Of a stretch of 64,000 bases of DNA, positions 1-10,959 are shown in pieces (position 1 is the first letter of the stretch; every line of letters begins with the position of its first letter). Origin of the DNA: Ascochyta rabiei (lineage: Eukaryota; Ascomycota; Dothideomycetes; Pleosporales; Didymellaceae). The notes under the pieces were generated by a model, which was not told the origin of the DNA, ran no database searches, and saw only the letters and a list, made by a program, of their open reading frames with translations. The stretch covers positions 868,001-932,000 of the forward strand of contig NC_082415.1 of the NCBI RefSeq assembly GCF_004011695.2, given 5' to 3'. The translations under genes and the position numbers were made by a program.

Positions 1-172
1 AGCGAGTGCTTTGTGCGCTGTGAAGTTTTGGAAGTGTGAAAGACGAGTGAGAAAGGAACAGCGGTTGATTGCCGACGCGTCGAGAGTAGCGGCGACTGTT
101 CGCGTCAGGATGACAAGTGATCAGCAGCCTCCTCTTTTCGCCCGTTGCCGTCACCCGAGAGTAAGCAATCGA

Positions 173-208
173 GCGGGCAGTCAAACGGGCAGTCAAGCAG
201 GCAGTCAA
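173..208. repeat. Short tandem repeat, 12 bp x 3
   Basis: Three consecutive copies of a 12-bp unit ending in GGCAGTCAA lie upstream of the first gene, probably in its promoter or 5' UTR. Nothing else in bases 1-539 is recognisable as a gene. Confidence 0.7.
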
Positions 209-539
209 GCGCAGCCTGCCTTCTCCACCCTCACTTAGCGGAGTCCGCCAATCTCGCCCATTTCGCGATCCTCTCGCTTTCATCCTCTCGCCTTCCCCCA
301 TCCGCTGCATCGGCGTGTCAAGACCTGGCCGCCCGCCCCTCAGACCAATTTCTGGTTGTTGGAGGATCCTCGCCGCGCATAGACGGCCCCATCTGATTCG
401 ACCTCTGCGGGCATCAGAGCCCCTCTCCGGTCAGTGCACGTCGCCAGCAAGCGTGCAGCGCGCCAGAAAGATCCCCCACTAGCACCGGCGCCCAGAGCAG
501 TACCGCATATCCGCCTGCATCTTGCATCTCGCGACTTGC

Positions 540-1562
540 ATGACTACCGCCGGCCCCTCGCCCTTGCTTGCCATGTCTCTCCCACACAGCTCCGCGACCG
601 AGCAGCACAGGAAGAAGCGCCAGTTCCAGCCCTCCATCACGAGCTACTTCCACACGGCCCAGGACTACTCGGACGACGACGACAACGACGACGACTACCA
701 CGCAGACGGTCACCACCACCACCACCAACGAGGCGGCCCCAGGCTGCGACACATCCCCAAGCCTACCCCACGCCACCCAACCCTCGCGCCCCAACTCCCC
801 GACCACGTCCAGTCGAGCCTCCTCAGCGTCGGTATGCGCGTCCGCAAGTCCGTCCCCGAGGGCTACAAGACGCCCAAGACAGCCCTGCCCGCCCTGCAGA
901 CCACGAACACAGCCAATTATTCGCAAACGCCTCTGCGGAAACCCCGCTCCGCATTCTCCGCCCCCGCGCTCGAGCCAATGAGGATACCCGTCGACACGCT
1001 CGCCTCCACACTGCAGCACCAGCGCGAACTGCTCCCCTTCTGCGGCCTGAACAAGATCGGCGGGTACGCCGAGCAGCCCACAACGAACCCGCATCTATTC
1101 AGCGGCGTCACCAACTCGTTCCCGCTGCCTGCCCAAGCCTTCAGCCAGCCCTTCAGCTCGCAAGACAGCGGCTACGGCACAGACATGGCGCGTGCGAAGC
1201 TGGGCAAACGGGGCTGGTCCGACGAAGACGACAACACCTGCGAAACGCCGAGTCTGAGCCTAGGCGCGAGCAACTTCCTTTTCTCCATCCCCACCAAGGT
1301 CACCGGCGAGGAGGACGTCCCCGTCAGCCCGCTATCCGAGTCTCCACCCCCGCCCAGCCTGCCGTCAACACGACAGTACGCACAGCCCAAGTCGAGACGG
1401 CAGGGGCGGCCCATGCCCGGCCATGTCCATGCCGATGTTGATGTCGACATGGACTACGAGAGCCACGGCATGCACGAGGGGAGGCTAGCCGCAGGCCATG
1501 CAAGCGACTTTGAAGAAGCGGATTTCCTGGACGGTCACGAAGTCGCCATGGGTGGTGTTTGA
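540..1562 (+). CDS. Spd1/Dif1-like ribonucleotide reductase inhibitor
   Basis: Single-exon gene of 340 residues. I start it at the ATG at 540; the frame is open slightly further upstream but has no earlier ATG. Residues 24-37 are basic and then read QPSITSYF, which fits both the conserved N-terminal motif of the fungal ribonucleotide reductase inhibitor family (Spd1/Dif1/Sml1 relatives) and a PCNA-interacting PIP box (Q-x-x-I-x-x-Y-F). An acidic run (residues 42-52) and a His run (58-62) follow, then a second conserved block around residues 90-110 containing SVGMRVRKSVPEGYK, which I recognise from filamentous-fungal members. The rest is Pro/Ser-rich and looks disordered. Family members hold the small RNR subunit in the nucleus or inhibit RNR until S phase or DNA damage, and Spd1 is degraded through PCNA and CRL4-Cdt2. 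That role here is inferred from the two motifs only. Confidence 0.75.
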   Translation: MTTAGPSPLLAMSLPHSSATEQHRKKRQFQPSITSYFHTAQDYSDDDDNDDDYHADGHHHHHQRGGPRLRHIPKPTPRHPTLAPQLPDHVQSSLLSVGMRVRKSVPEGYKTPKTALPALQTTNTANYSQTPLRKPRSAFSAPALEPMRIPVDTLASTLQHQRELLPFCGLNKIGGYAEQPTTNPHLFSGVTNSFPLPAQAFSQPFSSQDSGYGTDMARAKLGKRGWSDEDDNTCETPSLSLGASNFLFSIPTKVTGEEDVPVSPLSESPPPPSLPSTRQYAQPKSRRQGRPMPGHVHADVDVDMDYESHGMHEGRLAAGHASDFEEADFLDGHEVAMGGV

Positions 1563-3428
1563 GGTCGGGCCACTGTACAGACGTGGCACCTGTCTGTCAC
1601 CTTGGCAATTCTTTCTTTCTTTGCATCAGATTGCTCCTTTTCCTGCTCCTTCTCTTGCTCCTTTTCCTGCTCCTTCTCCTGCTCCTTCTTCTGCTCCTTC
1701 TCCTGCTTCTGCTTTTAGCGACATCAGCGCTCCATTTCATCTCCTATTTCTCTCTGCGGCATCGGGCTCCAAAATGGAAATAGTCAAGGCGTATTTCTTT
1801 TTTTTTTCTTTTTTCTTTTTTCTTTTTTAATTGGGCTTTCCGTCTCTTCTCGTCGGTATGACATCTCGTCAGGCGTCAATGGTTGTCCGTGTTTGTGTAT
1901 ACCCTGTGGATCTAGCAAAAGATAGGATAGGATCGGATAAGATGGCATGGATGGTATGGATGTGGGCATAATGAGTAGGTATTCAAAGCCATGTGTGTAT
2001 GTGTTGTACGTCATCAAATGATTACTCGTCGACTTGGAAATACCTCACGCAGTGGTGTTCATGGGTTCCCTTGCCTTCGCTGCTCGATTGTCACTTTCAC
2101 GCCGTTTGCTTCTGGACCACTTCCTGGTGGACATTGGATTCGAGAGCAGCTAGCGAGGAGGCCATATCGTATCCTGGATTAGGCGAGATGTCGACTTTGG
2201 TACGTGCATCTTGGCGAGGCGTGAGGGTTTGCAAAGTATGTGGGCTTATGATCGGCTTAGACCCTGTTCGAGGTGTGAGTAAAACTCCATCATGTAAGTC
2301 TAGCAACGAGCTGAGGTCAGTTGCCTGCGAGACCGGCCGCGAGCAAGACAGCAGTGAGAAGTCTGGTAGACATTGTTGTGCAGTAGATAGTAGACTTCTT
2401 GTGTGTGGCTAAAATGAAGAATGATGGACTCCTGAAGTTGATGCGGAACCGGAATAAGGAAGGACGCACGTCGCAGACATCGCTGGATAATGAATGACCA
2501 AGGAAGCGTTCAAAAGAGAGACTGGAACTTGGAACGATAGTGCGTAGATGTCAAGCAGTCAAGCTACTACGACTTTTCTTTACCTTATATGCATATCCAA
2601 AGAAGCTCTTGCATCATAGCCGTGTCCTGGGTCGAGGAGTCGGACCTAATGGTCGCCGTGAACTGTCATCTGTCCTACGCTTTGGTACACGAGGCGTGCA
2701 CATCTGCCTGAGGCTCACGGCTGTCGAGCATCCGAACGTGCGCCAAGAATTTGCACCGTGATGCCTGAGATTGCAGGTTGCGCAATACAGACTGTCGTAA
2801 GTAGCGATGTGAAGCTGCCAAAGGCTGGTCTTAGGCGGTTGATCATACTACTGTTTCCGGTCGTGTGCGAGCGGCACTGAAACAGTCGACAGTAAATGCC
2901 AGGAATTTGACTGACATGGACAAAGTCCCTAGCAGTCTCTTATTTGGTTATAAGCTTATGAGGCCTTACAAGAATCTCTTCTAGAGCCTAGGGTCACAGG
3001 TTTGTATGCTGCCTTATTCGCAACGTTAGAGTCAGCGAAAGCCTAGATAGTGAATGTAGTGGGAGAGGCTAATACGAGCTGTTCGTTTGCAGAACGACAG
3101 TACATGCTGAGATCGAAGGGGAATGCGGCACTTGCGTGAGCAAGGCGCGAAAAAGAATTTGCTGTAGTTGTATGTCTGCAAGTCGTACTCACACATGATA
3201 CTAGTGGTGTTTGTGGAGCTGCGCGTCATCAAGCGCGCCTGCTTCAACGACTGAGCGTGCGCTCACAGGTGGGGCAACTGTCAAATTGTCAGAACTTCAA
3301 CGCAACGCCCACCAACATGCACACCGTTTGACAAGCCTACCAAATTCGTTAGGACATATTTCACCGACTCAGTTTGGCTGTTGTATTGTCGTCAGCTGCG
3401 GCACGTCAACTTGACCTTCACCAGCGCC
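1563..3428. other. Intergenic region with C/T-rich 3' UTR
   Basis: No supportable gene. Bases 1632-1703 are six copies of a 12-bp TGCTCCTTYTCC-like unit and 1793-1827 is a T-rich tract, both probably in the 3' UTR of the upstream gene. The remainder holds only short frames with no family signature. Its right end is the DML1 promoter. Confidence 0.6.
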
Positions 3429-5412
3429 ATGCACGAGATCGTCACCCTCCAGTTCGGTTCACAAAGCAACCATCTCGGCACTCATTTTTGGAATGCTCAG
3501 GTGCGTTCTCATGAATGTCTCAACTAGGCAAACCTGCATCCAGTCTATTTGCACTTATTTGGCTCGTATCTAGTCTGTCTTACTGCACAGCTGTGGGGAA
3601 GGCCGCGTACTCACATCGCTTCGTCATGGCCCTGTAAGAGGTCGCCTCATCTCGTCACTAAAAATTCATCAACCCCGCTCACCGACGCCGTGAGGCTTTT
3701 GAAGAACCTCTGAACTCATTTTGTATCAGGAATCGTACTTCACCTACCCACCTGAGCCCGAATCAGCTGTCAACCATGACATTCACTTCCGAGCTGGAAC
3801 TGCTCCGGATGGCTCCGACACATTCACACCAAGGGCTCTCATCTACGACCTCAAGAATGCTTTTGGGAGTATGAGGAAGACTAACGCTTTGTATGAAGCT
3901 GAAGATGACAGAAACATACTAGATCAGACTGGAGTATGGCCATCGAAACCTGTCGTGCAGAGAGCTCAGCCAATCCCACAGTCTGCCTATCAACAGCATC
4001 TCGATGCAGGTTTAGAGCCACCGCAACTGAGCACATCGACTGTCAAATATTGGTCCGACTATAGCCGAGTCTACTACCACCCCAAGTCAATCGTCCAACT
4101 CTCCGAATTCGACGTGAACGACAAGCTCATGCCCTTCGAGAACTGGGATGTCGGGATGGAGCTCTTCGAAAAACTTGAAAGAGAAGTGGACCTAATGGAC
4201 CGAGATCTCAGGCCTTTTGTCGAAGAGTGCGACGGTCTCCAGGGCTTGCAAATTATGACTGGCGTTGATGACGCATGGGGCGGATGGGCATCAGGTTGGA
4301 TCGAGCGCTTGAGAGATGAGTATGGAAAGCTTAGCATCTGGACATGGGGCCTGGGCGACCAAGGTGCAAACACAACGGTATCGAGGGCAAGTTCTTCATA
4401 CAACTTGACGTAAGGACCAAGACTAACGGAGCCTAGAACAAGCGTCTGCAACAGATTGTCAATTCATCGAAATCACTGCAACCCCTCGCTGAACAGTCTT
4501 CAGTATACATACCAGTGTCTAACCGTCCGGCTAAGATTCCGAACTACCTTTCCCTTGACGCAACATCAGCATGGCACGTGAGTGCCCTACAGGCTGTGGG
4601 TGTGGAAAGCATGACACTATCATCTCGGTTGAGAAACTCAAATGGAAGAGACGGAACCCTGCAAGACATCGAGGATACCATCAACAGCACCGGGAGGCGA
4701 AGGATAGCCAAATTCGAGCTGAGCATCGCCGACCCAGATGCCCTGTCTGAGAAAACCGATCAGATGGCCCGAGCTGAAAAAGCTGGACAATTGAGCGCAA
4801 GACGCACAAACGAGAGTGAGACCCAGTTGTGCAGCTTCGACATTGACACATTCTCCAAAGACTACAGGCTCGCCTCCGGCAAAGTCAGCAAGAAAGAACA
4901 CGTATTCGCACGAGCTGAAGCATGTCGCGGACCATGGAGCTTGTCAGACGATGCAGGCCGCAATCCCCGAGACAGGTATGGTGATGGACCTGGCGTTCAA
5001 AGGTATGTTCCGATCTTCCATTCAAGTTCGGGTGTTCGGATTTTCGTGATTTTATGGTCATAGCACCTGACGCCATCCTCCTCAGCAATCCAATGTGAAC
5101 CGCCAGCCATCGAATGAGATACGGAAAGCACTAACGATCCTCAGATACACGGCAGCCTTACTGTTTCCGGTACTTGACAGCTTCCCATCTATTTTTGAAA
5201 TGGGGTCCGGTCATACTGGGAAACTTGCTGTCCACGCTGGGCTCACTACAAGCACAGCTGTCGCGGAGCAAGTGCGAGCAATCGAGAAAATCGTGAAGCG
5301 ACTGGTGACGGTTGACGAAAGGGAGGCGCTTTGCAACGGTCTGCAAGCCATCGCTGAGGAGTACGATGAAGGGTGGGACGGCGACTTCACCGACAGTGAT
5401 GACGATGATTAA
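3429..5412 (+). CDS. dml1: DML1/Misato tubulin-like mitochondrial inheritance protein
   Basis: Four exons: 3429-3500, 3730-4377, 4437-5002 and 5145-5412, coding 517 residues. Exon 1 begins MHEIVTLQFGSQSNHLGTHF, the hallmark tubulin/FtsZ-like start of DML1/Misato. Exon 2 opens with the family block ESYFTYPPEPES. Exon 3 continues with NKRLQQIVNSS and exon 4 gives RYTAALLFPVLDSFPSIF and a very acidic tail. All joins keep frame. Introns 2 and 3 show clear CTAAC branch sites (near 4423 and 5131) and GT..AG ends; intron 1 is longer (229 nt). DML1 is needed for partitioning of mitochondria and mtDNA in yeast. The protein combines an N-terminal Misato segment II domain with a tubulin-like domain. It is the last intact gene before the RIP-mutated island and shows no premature stop. 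Confidence 0.93.
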
Positions 5413-6489
5413 TCAACTTCACGGCGCTGGCCTTATTCCTGCACAAGCCTCTTCAGGAATTACATGCGACCTACGCACTCTGGCATACCTAGTGTTTGCT
5501 TGCTGGTCCTGCGCTGTCAACAACACGAGATGGCTTGCCGTTGTCGGCCAACAACCTTACCCGCGATCTGACAACGCCCCCAACGGATCCTTGCACAACC
5601 ACACGCTATTGATAACGGACGAACCAAAACGAGCGCTTCCAATATTTCATTGCATCATAACGCAGCGAAGCGACCAAGGCTCCCTCCCACAAAGAAGCTT
5701 TTGAGCAAGTTTACCCTACGTGAAAAATCTTCGGGTTGAAGGGTGCAATGCAACACGACATTCAGAGATACACGTTGGGTGATCGACACTCAAAGCTGTT
5801 CGGGTTTGCAGCATGTGCATAATATTACAACGATCAAACACGTCACATAATACAATCATGCAAGTTCATCCACTCCTAGTGAGGTGGTCAGGGGCGGCTG
5901 TTGGGTATGGCGACCTGGAAACTCTTCTCCAGAAGCATTTCGAGTCATCCAGTTCCAGGACGACGTCGCTATGTTGTCTGATTGGCAAGGGCTGGGAAAA
6001 GCCTACCGCAGCCTAGGAAACAAGCGTAGCTTTTGCTTTTCACGTCTCACAGCAGCTCGGTTGTCCTCCGTTGCAAGAGGGGCGCCCACGCGATAAGAGT
6101 GAGGTCAGCCGCCCTAACAGAACGGCGCCGGAAACTTCTGCAGGTCCCGCGCATGGACACCAGGCACAAACACACTGAAGCGCGTTCGAAGCTTGCGCTG
6201 GCAAGAAGGAATCCACGGCAACAGTATACTGCGTTCCACTGTTGCTGGTGATTGCATGATCTGATGGGCGGGGTAAGCGATGCACGCTCACATTACGAGG
6301 TCGTATCCATGCCCAGCCTCCTGCTGGAACCCCTTATCACGGTGCTGCAGAACCTCCCGAACTTTCGATATTGATGCCTGCCAGCGATCGGTTGGGTTGC
6401 CCAAGGGCTTGCGCCGCAGGACACGCTTGAGCTGACCAACGCTAAGAGCTCAACCTTGCCCTGGCAGCTCCACCTGACCAACGCTAGGG
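5413..6489. other. Intergenic region between dml1 and the transposon island
   Basis: About 1.1 kb of normal-composition sequence with only short frames that match no family I know. A 13-bp direct repeat (CTGACCAACGCTA, near 6433 and 6475) lies close to the right end. Base composition drops sharply after about 6490. Confidence 0.55.
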
Positions 6490-6519
6490 ATTATCTTCTA
6501 AAAAGTTTTAGAAGATAAT
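6490..6519. repeat. Perfect 14-bp inverted repeat at transposon insertion site
   Basis: Two 14-bp arms (ATTATCTTCTAAAA and its complement) separated by AG. The right arm runs directly into the TA target dinucleotide of the Fot1-like element that starts at 6521. Confidence 0.85.
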
Positions 6520-6520
6520 A

Positions 6521-8384
6521 ACGTACCCCACGGGCGAGTCGGACAACGGGCGAGTCGGACACTTTTGCCAAGCCCCCACCAAACACCACCCTATTATGGC
6601 CTAAAACAACCCAGTTTAGTGCTGCAACGTGCAGTATAGTCTGTAATACTATTTAGAAACTACTTCTACCTCTTTCTTACACGTTTGCGTGTTATGTCCT
6701 GTCTAATTACACCGTCCACAGCGCCTTTGGGAGGGCTCACCTCCTTTAGCGCGCACCTGCTTCTTTGCCTTCTTCCTATCACCACGCGCCCTAAACTCCT
6801 TAAGAGCTGTTAATCGCTAGCCCTCTTCAACTGTTAGGGTCTCTTCTGCCTAAACTTGCTTTCTTTTGTGTAATTTTTGTTGTGTAGCTGCCTTATTAGT
6901 AGCTTAAAGCTAAGTAATCTTCTGTTGCGCTAACACTAGCTTATGCGTAATTATTGCTGCCTCCTTTACTACCTTCTTAAACGCCTTAACTATAGAGGTA
7001 GGCAAACTATCTATATGCTTCTGAATCCTTGTCTTTACAAGCGTTAATTACAACCTAAGTTTAAGGCTGTTGCTTGGGGTTTGCGACTGCCAGAGCTTGT
7101 TGTTGACAGGTAGTAGTGGTGATAGAGTGCGCAACTTCATATTAAGGGCCATTATAACCTGGTCTAGGTCAAATAGGACTAATATAGCACCTTAGAACCC
7201 TCCCTAGATATTCTTAGAAGTAATTACAGCGTTATAGGCGCGTATAAAGCATGGCAGGAACTCTGTCTTTATAATGTAGTTAATCTAGTTCTGTATAAGT
7301 ACTTTAGCTTAGCGCCTATACACCTTCTTTAAAGCAGTAAAACAACCTATATTAAGGGGCTATATAAGGTGTAATAAGTAAGAAGATAAACAGAGAGTAA
7401 TAATCTTGTTATCCTTGCAGTATTGCTAGAATTTAAGAGAGTTGTAGCTCTTATAACTATTAATAATAAGTAAATAGTAGGTGCTAACAGTACGCCCCTT
7501 TATATGCCTGTTAAAGTAGTTTATCTAGTCTATACTAAGCTTGTTAGTAGTCTAGCTGTTATTAGAGACTCTAATAACCCAGTCTTAAGGCAGTTCTTCC
7601 TCCTTGTACCAGGCAGAGAGGTGGTAGTAGGCCTTGAAGATAAGGAAGGCTGGAATGGCCTATCCTTTAGCATTAATGCTTACTATAGCCGTAGCCCACT
7701 CCTGGTCGCCTGGCTAGATAGCTTTTGGCCGACCTTGTCGTTCTGAAGCTGTAACAACTGCTCCTAGGGAGATCTAGCCTATTATAAAGCCTGTCTTGTT
7801 AAAGTTATATATGTCTTTATCCTAGATACTATACTTAGCTTTAGTGTTAGCTACCAGGCTAAACTAGCCCTATAGAACCTTAGGATCCTTATAGAGAAAT
7901 CTCTTATAGTTGTACTTGTAATTAAACTTAACTTTAAGTTCTAGGTGTTGCTTAATAAACGTACTAGGCCAGTTCACGCTAATAGGGCCTAGATTACGCT
8001 TAGCGCGCAAAGAATTGGCTATAGTAGCTATATCTAAGAGCTAAGAGGAAAATCCTTACGCATCTAGCTTAAGAACATGTTTAATAATTACTTTCTTCTT
8101 ATTGTTGTCTAGCTTCTGTAAGTTAGCTATAGAATTAGCGCGTAAAGGTTGTCTAGTGCGCTGGTTGCTTAGTGTGCTTTAAGGGACCTTGTAGATAGCA
8201 GCAGCGCGTCGCAGAGATAGAGTTACGTCTTGTTTAAGAGCCTAGAGCGCAAGCTGTATCTGCGCTTCCTTTAACGCGTTTAAATAGTGTTGTTAAGAAG
8301 ACATTGGTGTAGGAGGAGGTGTTTGGTGGGGGCTTGGCAAAAGTGTCCGACTCGCCTGTTGTCCAACTCGCCTGTAGGGTACGT
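6521..8384 (-). mobile_element. RIP-degraded Fot1/pogo-type Tc1-mariner transposon
   Basis: A 1864-bp element with terminal inverted repeats of about 67 bp beginning ACGTACC, flanked on both sides by the TA dinucleotide (6519-6520, 8385-8386) as expected for Tc1/mariner insertion. The TIRs differ only by C/T and G/A changes. Each TIR carries two tandem copies of a CGGGCGAGTCGGACA-like motif. The interior, read on the minus strand, is a pogo/Fot1 transposase with many TAA/TAG stops (separate entry). High AT, transition-only differences between the arms and loss of Gln codons to stops indicate RIP. It is almost certainly unable to encode an active transposase. Confidence 0.9.
6690..8304 (-). 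pseudogene. Fot1/pogo transposase remnant
   Basis: Minus-strand reading from the ATG at 8304 gives, despite stops, the psq-type helix-turn-helix region (SLRRAAAIYKVP), then a CENP-B-like block, and further in, segments such as SINAKG and LSAWYKEEE matching the DDE-superfamily transposase of fungal Fot1/Pot2 elements. Frame breaks are almost all TAG/TAA where CAG/CAA is expected, consistent with RIP. The left boundary is approximate because the C-terminus is too degraded to place. Confidence 0.8.
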
Positions 8385-8386
8385 TA

Positions 8387-8614
8387 CAAACATGTTAGGA
8401 TATTAGGATTATGTTTACAACAAAATCTTAGGGTTAGAGTTAGTTTAAGGTTAGGGTTATCTAGAATATATATATATATATATATATTTTACATAGTAGA
8501 GTGCAGCAGCTACACAAATTTTAATTTTAGTGTTCTTACGTGTTAATTACTAATATGTAAACTAAGTTGGTGAGTTAGTGGTTAGGTTAGCTTTGGCGTT
8601 GGTTAGCTTAAGTG
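8387..8614. other. AT-rich spacer with telomere-like and (TA)n tracts
   Basis: Between the Fot1 relic and the old inverted repeat. It contains degenerate TTAGGG-type motifs (about 8427-8460) and a (TA)n run near 8465-8487. No gene is visible. Confidence 0.6.
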
Positions 8615-8667
8615 TACTGCATTAACTGTTGAACATAAGCTGTTCTAGGCTCCTTTATAATACCTCC
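8615..8667 (-). repeat. Left arm of an old inverted repeat bracketing the island
   Basis: The reverse complement of this stretch matches 18050-18104, sharing the core AAAGGAGCCTAGAACAGC and ATGTTCAAC. Differences are mostly transitions, with this arm carrying the RIP-like T/A states, plus one 2-nt length difference. Each arm abuts a TA, which suggests the termini of a degraded Tc1/mariner-type element. Confidence 0.7.
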
Positions 8668-8843
8668 AAGGGCTAATTAGATTGCTAGTGGCGACCTACC
8701 GCTTAACAACACTCCTTTAGTTACTCTCTAGCATAATAATAGTACTAATTGCAGCTAAAATAGTAATCTAAAAATAGTTATAAATAATTATAGGAGTGTT
8801 TATAAGCATAATAGTACCTATATTAGCTACCCTAGCTTATCCC

Positions 8844-8998
8844 TATTATAGACTAGCCTTAGGGTAGGATGTAATAAGGGTTAATATAGTATTATATCTC
8901 TTAAGGAGGTAGCACATTACGTGTCCTTCTAATATGTCTATAGGGCACATAACTGCCCTGTCTTACTTAAGGCTTAGACAAGGTCTAAGCCTATAACA
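8844..8998 (-). repeat. 3' LTR of the chromovirus (element sense)
   Basis: 155 bp. The outer terminus reads TATTATAG where the other LTR has TGTTATAG, a single G-to-A change of the canonical TG end. The inner end is CTATAACA. It is preceded by the target duplication ATCCC. Confidence 0.92.
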
Positions 8999-10959
8999 TA
9001 CCTTCTTTCCCTATCTCTTCCTAGCTAAATATATTTTACTAGGTCCTTTCTGCGTTCTGCGTAGATTAGAGGGGCGCTAGTAGCAGGTAAACTCTAGAGC
9101 TAGTTATAGTTGCGTAAGGGTCTGCCTCTTAGTAGGTTAGCTACTAGTCTAGTCTGTAGTTTACCTAGAGTAGTCCCTACACACACCTAGGTTGTTTTTA
9201 TTTTTCCCTAGCGCACCTTCCCTTGTTAGACGCTATACTACTCTACACTCTTACCTAACCTACCTGTGTTATACCTGCCTATCTTTTTATACCTACCTGT
9301 CTAGTTTAAACACTATATCTATTATTACGCCTAGTTCTAGTTACTAGACTACTAGTTATAGGGCTAGTAGTCCCCCTAGCAGAGGTAGCTGTAGCCTGCC
9401 TTGTCCCCTTCTGTCTACCTATAACATCCCTCTAGTATTTAATTACAGTTATCTAGGTTTTTAATTACAGAATCTAACTATGTCTATAGAGAGCCTGCTA
9501 TTACTATATTAGTAACTATAAGGTTAAGGGTAACTCTAAGGATAAGGACTTAGTCTCTGTCTCTGCCCACACCGTCCTATACCACCCCTACTACTAGCTT
9601 ACTATTCTTACTAGCTAGCCTAGTAAGTGTCTTATGTCTGTTATAGGCCTACTACTAGCTAATTCTGTCTACAGCTAACTACCTCCCTAGTGCTAGTAAG
9701 ACCTGCTATACCTGTGCTAAGTACTAGCACGTTTATTATTAGGACAACAGTCTTTTTACTACTAATGTAGAGCTCTACTATACCTAGTATAACTTTAAGA
9801 GGTATATCTAGGTATATAGCTTTATCCTAGGTATATGTCTATAGCTAATTATTATTAAGGTGTCTATATAGGGTAGCAACGCCTATATTAATATAGCTAG
9901 AACCTAGGGTGTTAATAGTAATAAGGCTAACTAGGGCAGGTAGCCTACCTTTGTCTGTAAGTGTTCTGCCTGTTGCTGTAAGAGGCGTTTTACTAATCTA
10001 CTATACACTGTTTAGGCGCCTACTATAAGCTCTACTAAGCCTATAAGTCTACCCTTAACCTAGCCTACGCTAACCCCTTACTAGCTAAGTAGCTAACCTC
10101 TTCTTATATTGCCTGTTCCCCCCCTAAGCCTAGTGCGCAGATTACGCTGCCTGCTATACCCTTATCTAGCTGTTACAGTAGTAACTAGTTTAATACCTAC
10201 TTCTAGTAGTTTATATCTACTACAGGGATAGCTATTAAGACGCAGACTAAGCGCATAAACTAGTTTAAAGAGGTCTAGACCTGTACTACTGTAAGTCTTC
10301 TACCTATATTAAGAGTGTAGCTAACCTACCCTAAAAGAGGCTATTAACTAGGTTAAGCGCCTGCTTACTATGCCCTAGCGCCGCCTAGAGTACCTATTGT
10401 TGTCCTGCCCACCCTACTACCTGCGCTCTGCCTCCCCTGCTAAGCACTGTCCTTCCCCTTACTAGATCTGCTTGCCCCCCTGCTACGTCTGCTTGCCCCC
10501 CTACTATATCCGCTTGCCCCTCTACTGCTGCTGCTTACCCTCCCTAGTAGGGCTGCGCACCCTACGTCGCAGCACTACAGCACCTACCCCTTACTCCTTA
10601 GCCTAGTTACAACAGGCCTGCAGCATTACTATTAGTAATAAGGAGGAGGATAAAGAAGAGGACAACTATAAGTAGGACTACTGCTGCTGCATAGCGCGCA
10701 ACCAGGCCCTAGACACAGCTACTACTGCCTACTGTTCCCTGTCCCCTAATAAGACTATTTTTTAAGATCTAAGTTCCTATATTAGTAGCTAGTAGAGTGT
10801 AAGAGGTAGTGTTGTACTGTTACTGTAGGGATCCTAAGCTCTTCTGTACTAGGCATAAGGCCTAGTACAGCATCTCCTAATAGGACCCCTTAAGGGTTAT
10901 TCTAAAATAATAAAAGTTCTTCCTACCTTAACCTGTTCCTTACGTTCTGTGTGTGCTGC

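Noticed and set aside
434..1441. Long overlapping frames on both strands of the first gene (for example 434-1441 plus, 414-1094 minus)
   Set aside because: GC-rich shadows with Arg/Pro or Gly/Val bias; only the 540-1562 frame has conserved motifs.
7504..7746. 80-codon plus-strand frame in the Fot1 relic
   Set aside because: It is antisense to recognisable transposase sequence (LSAWYKEEE region).
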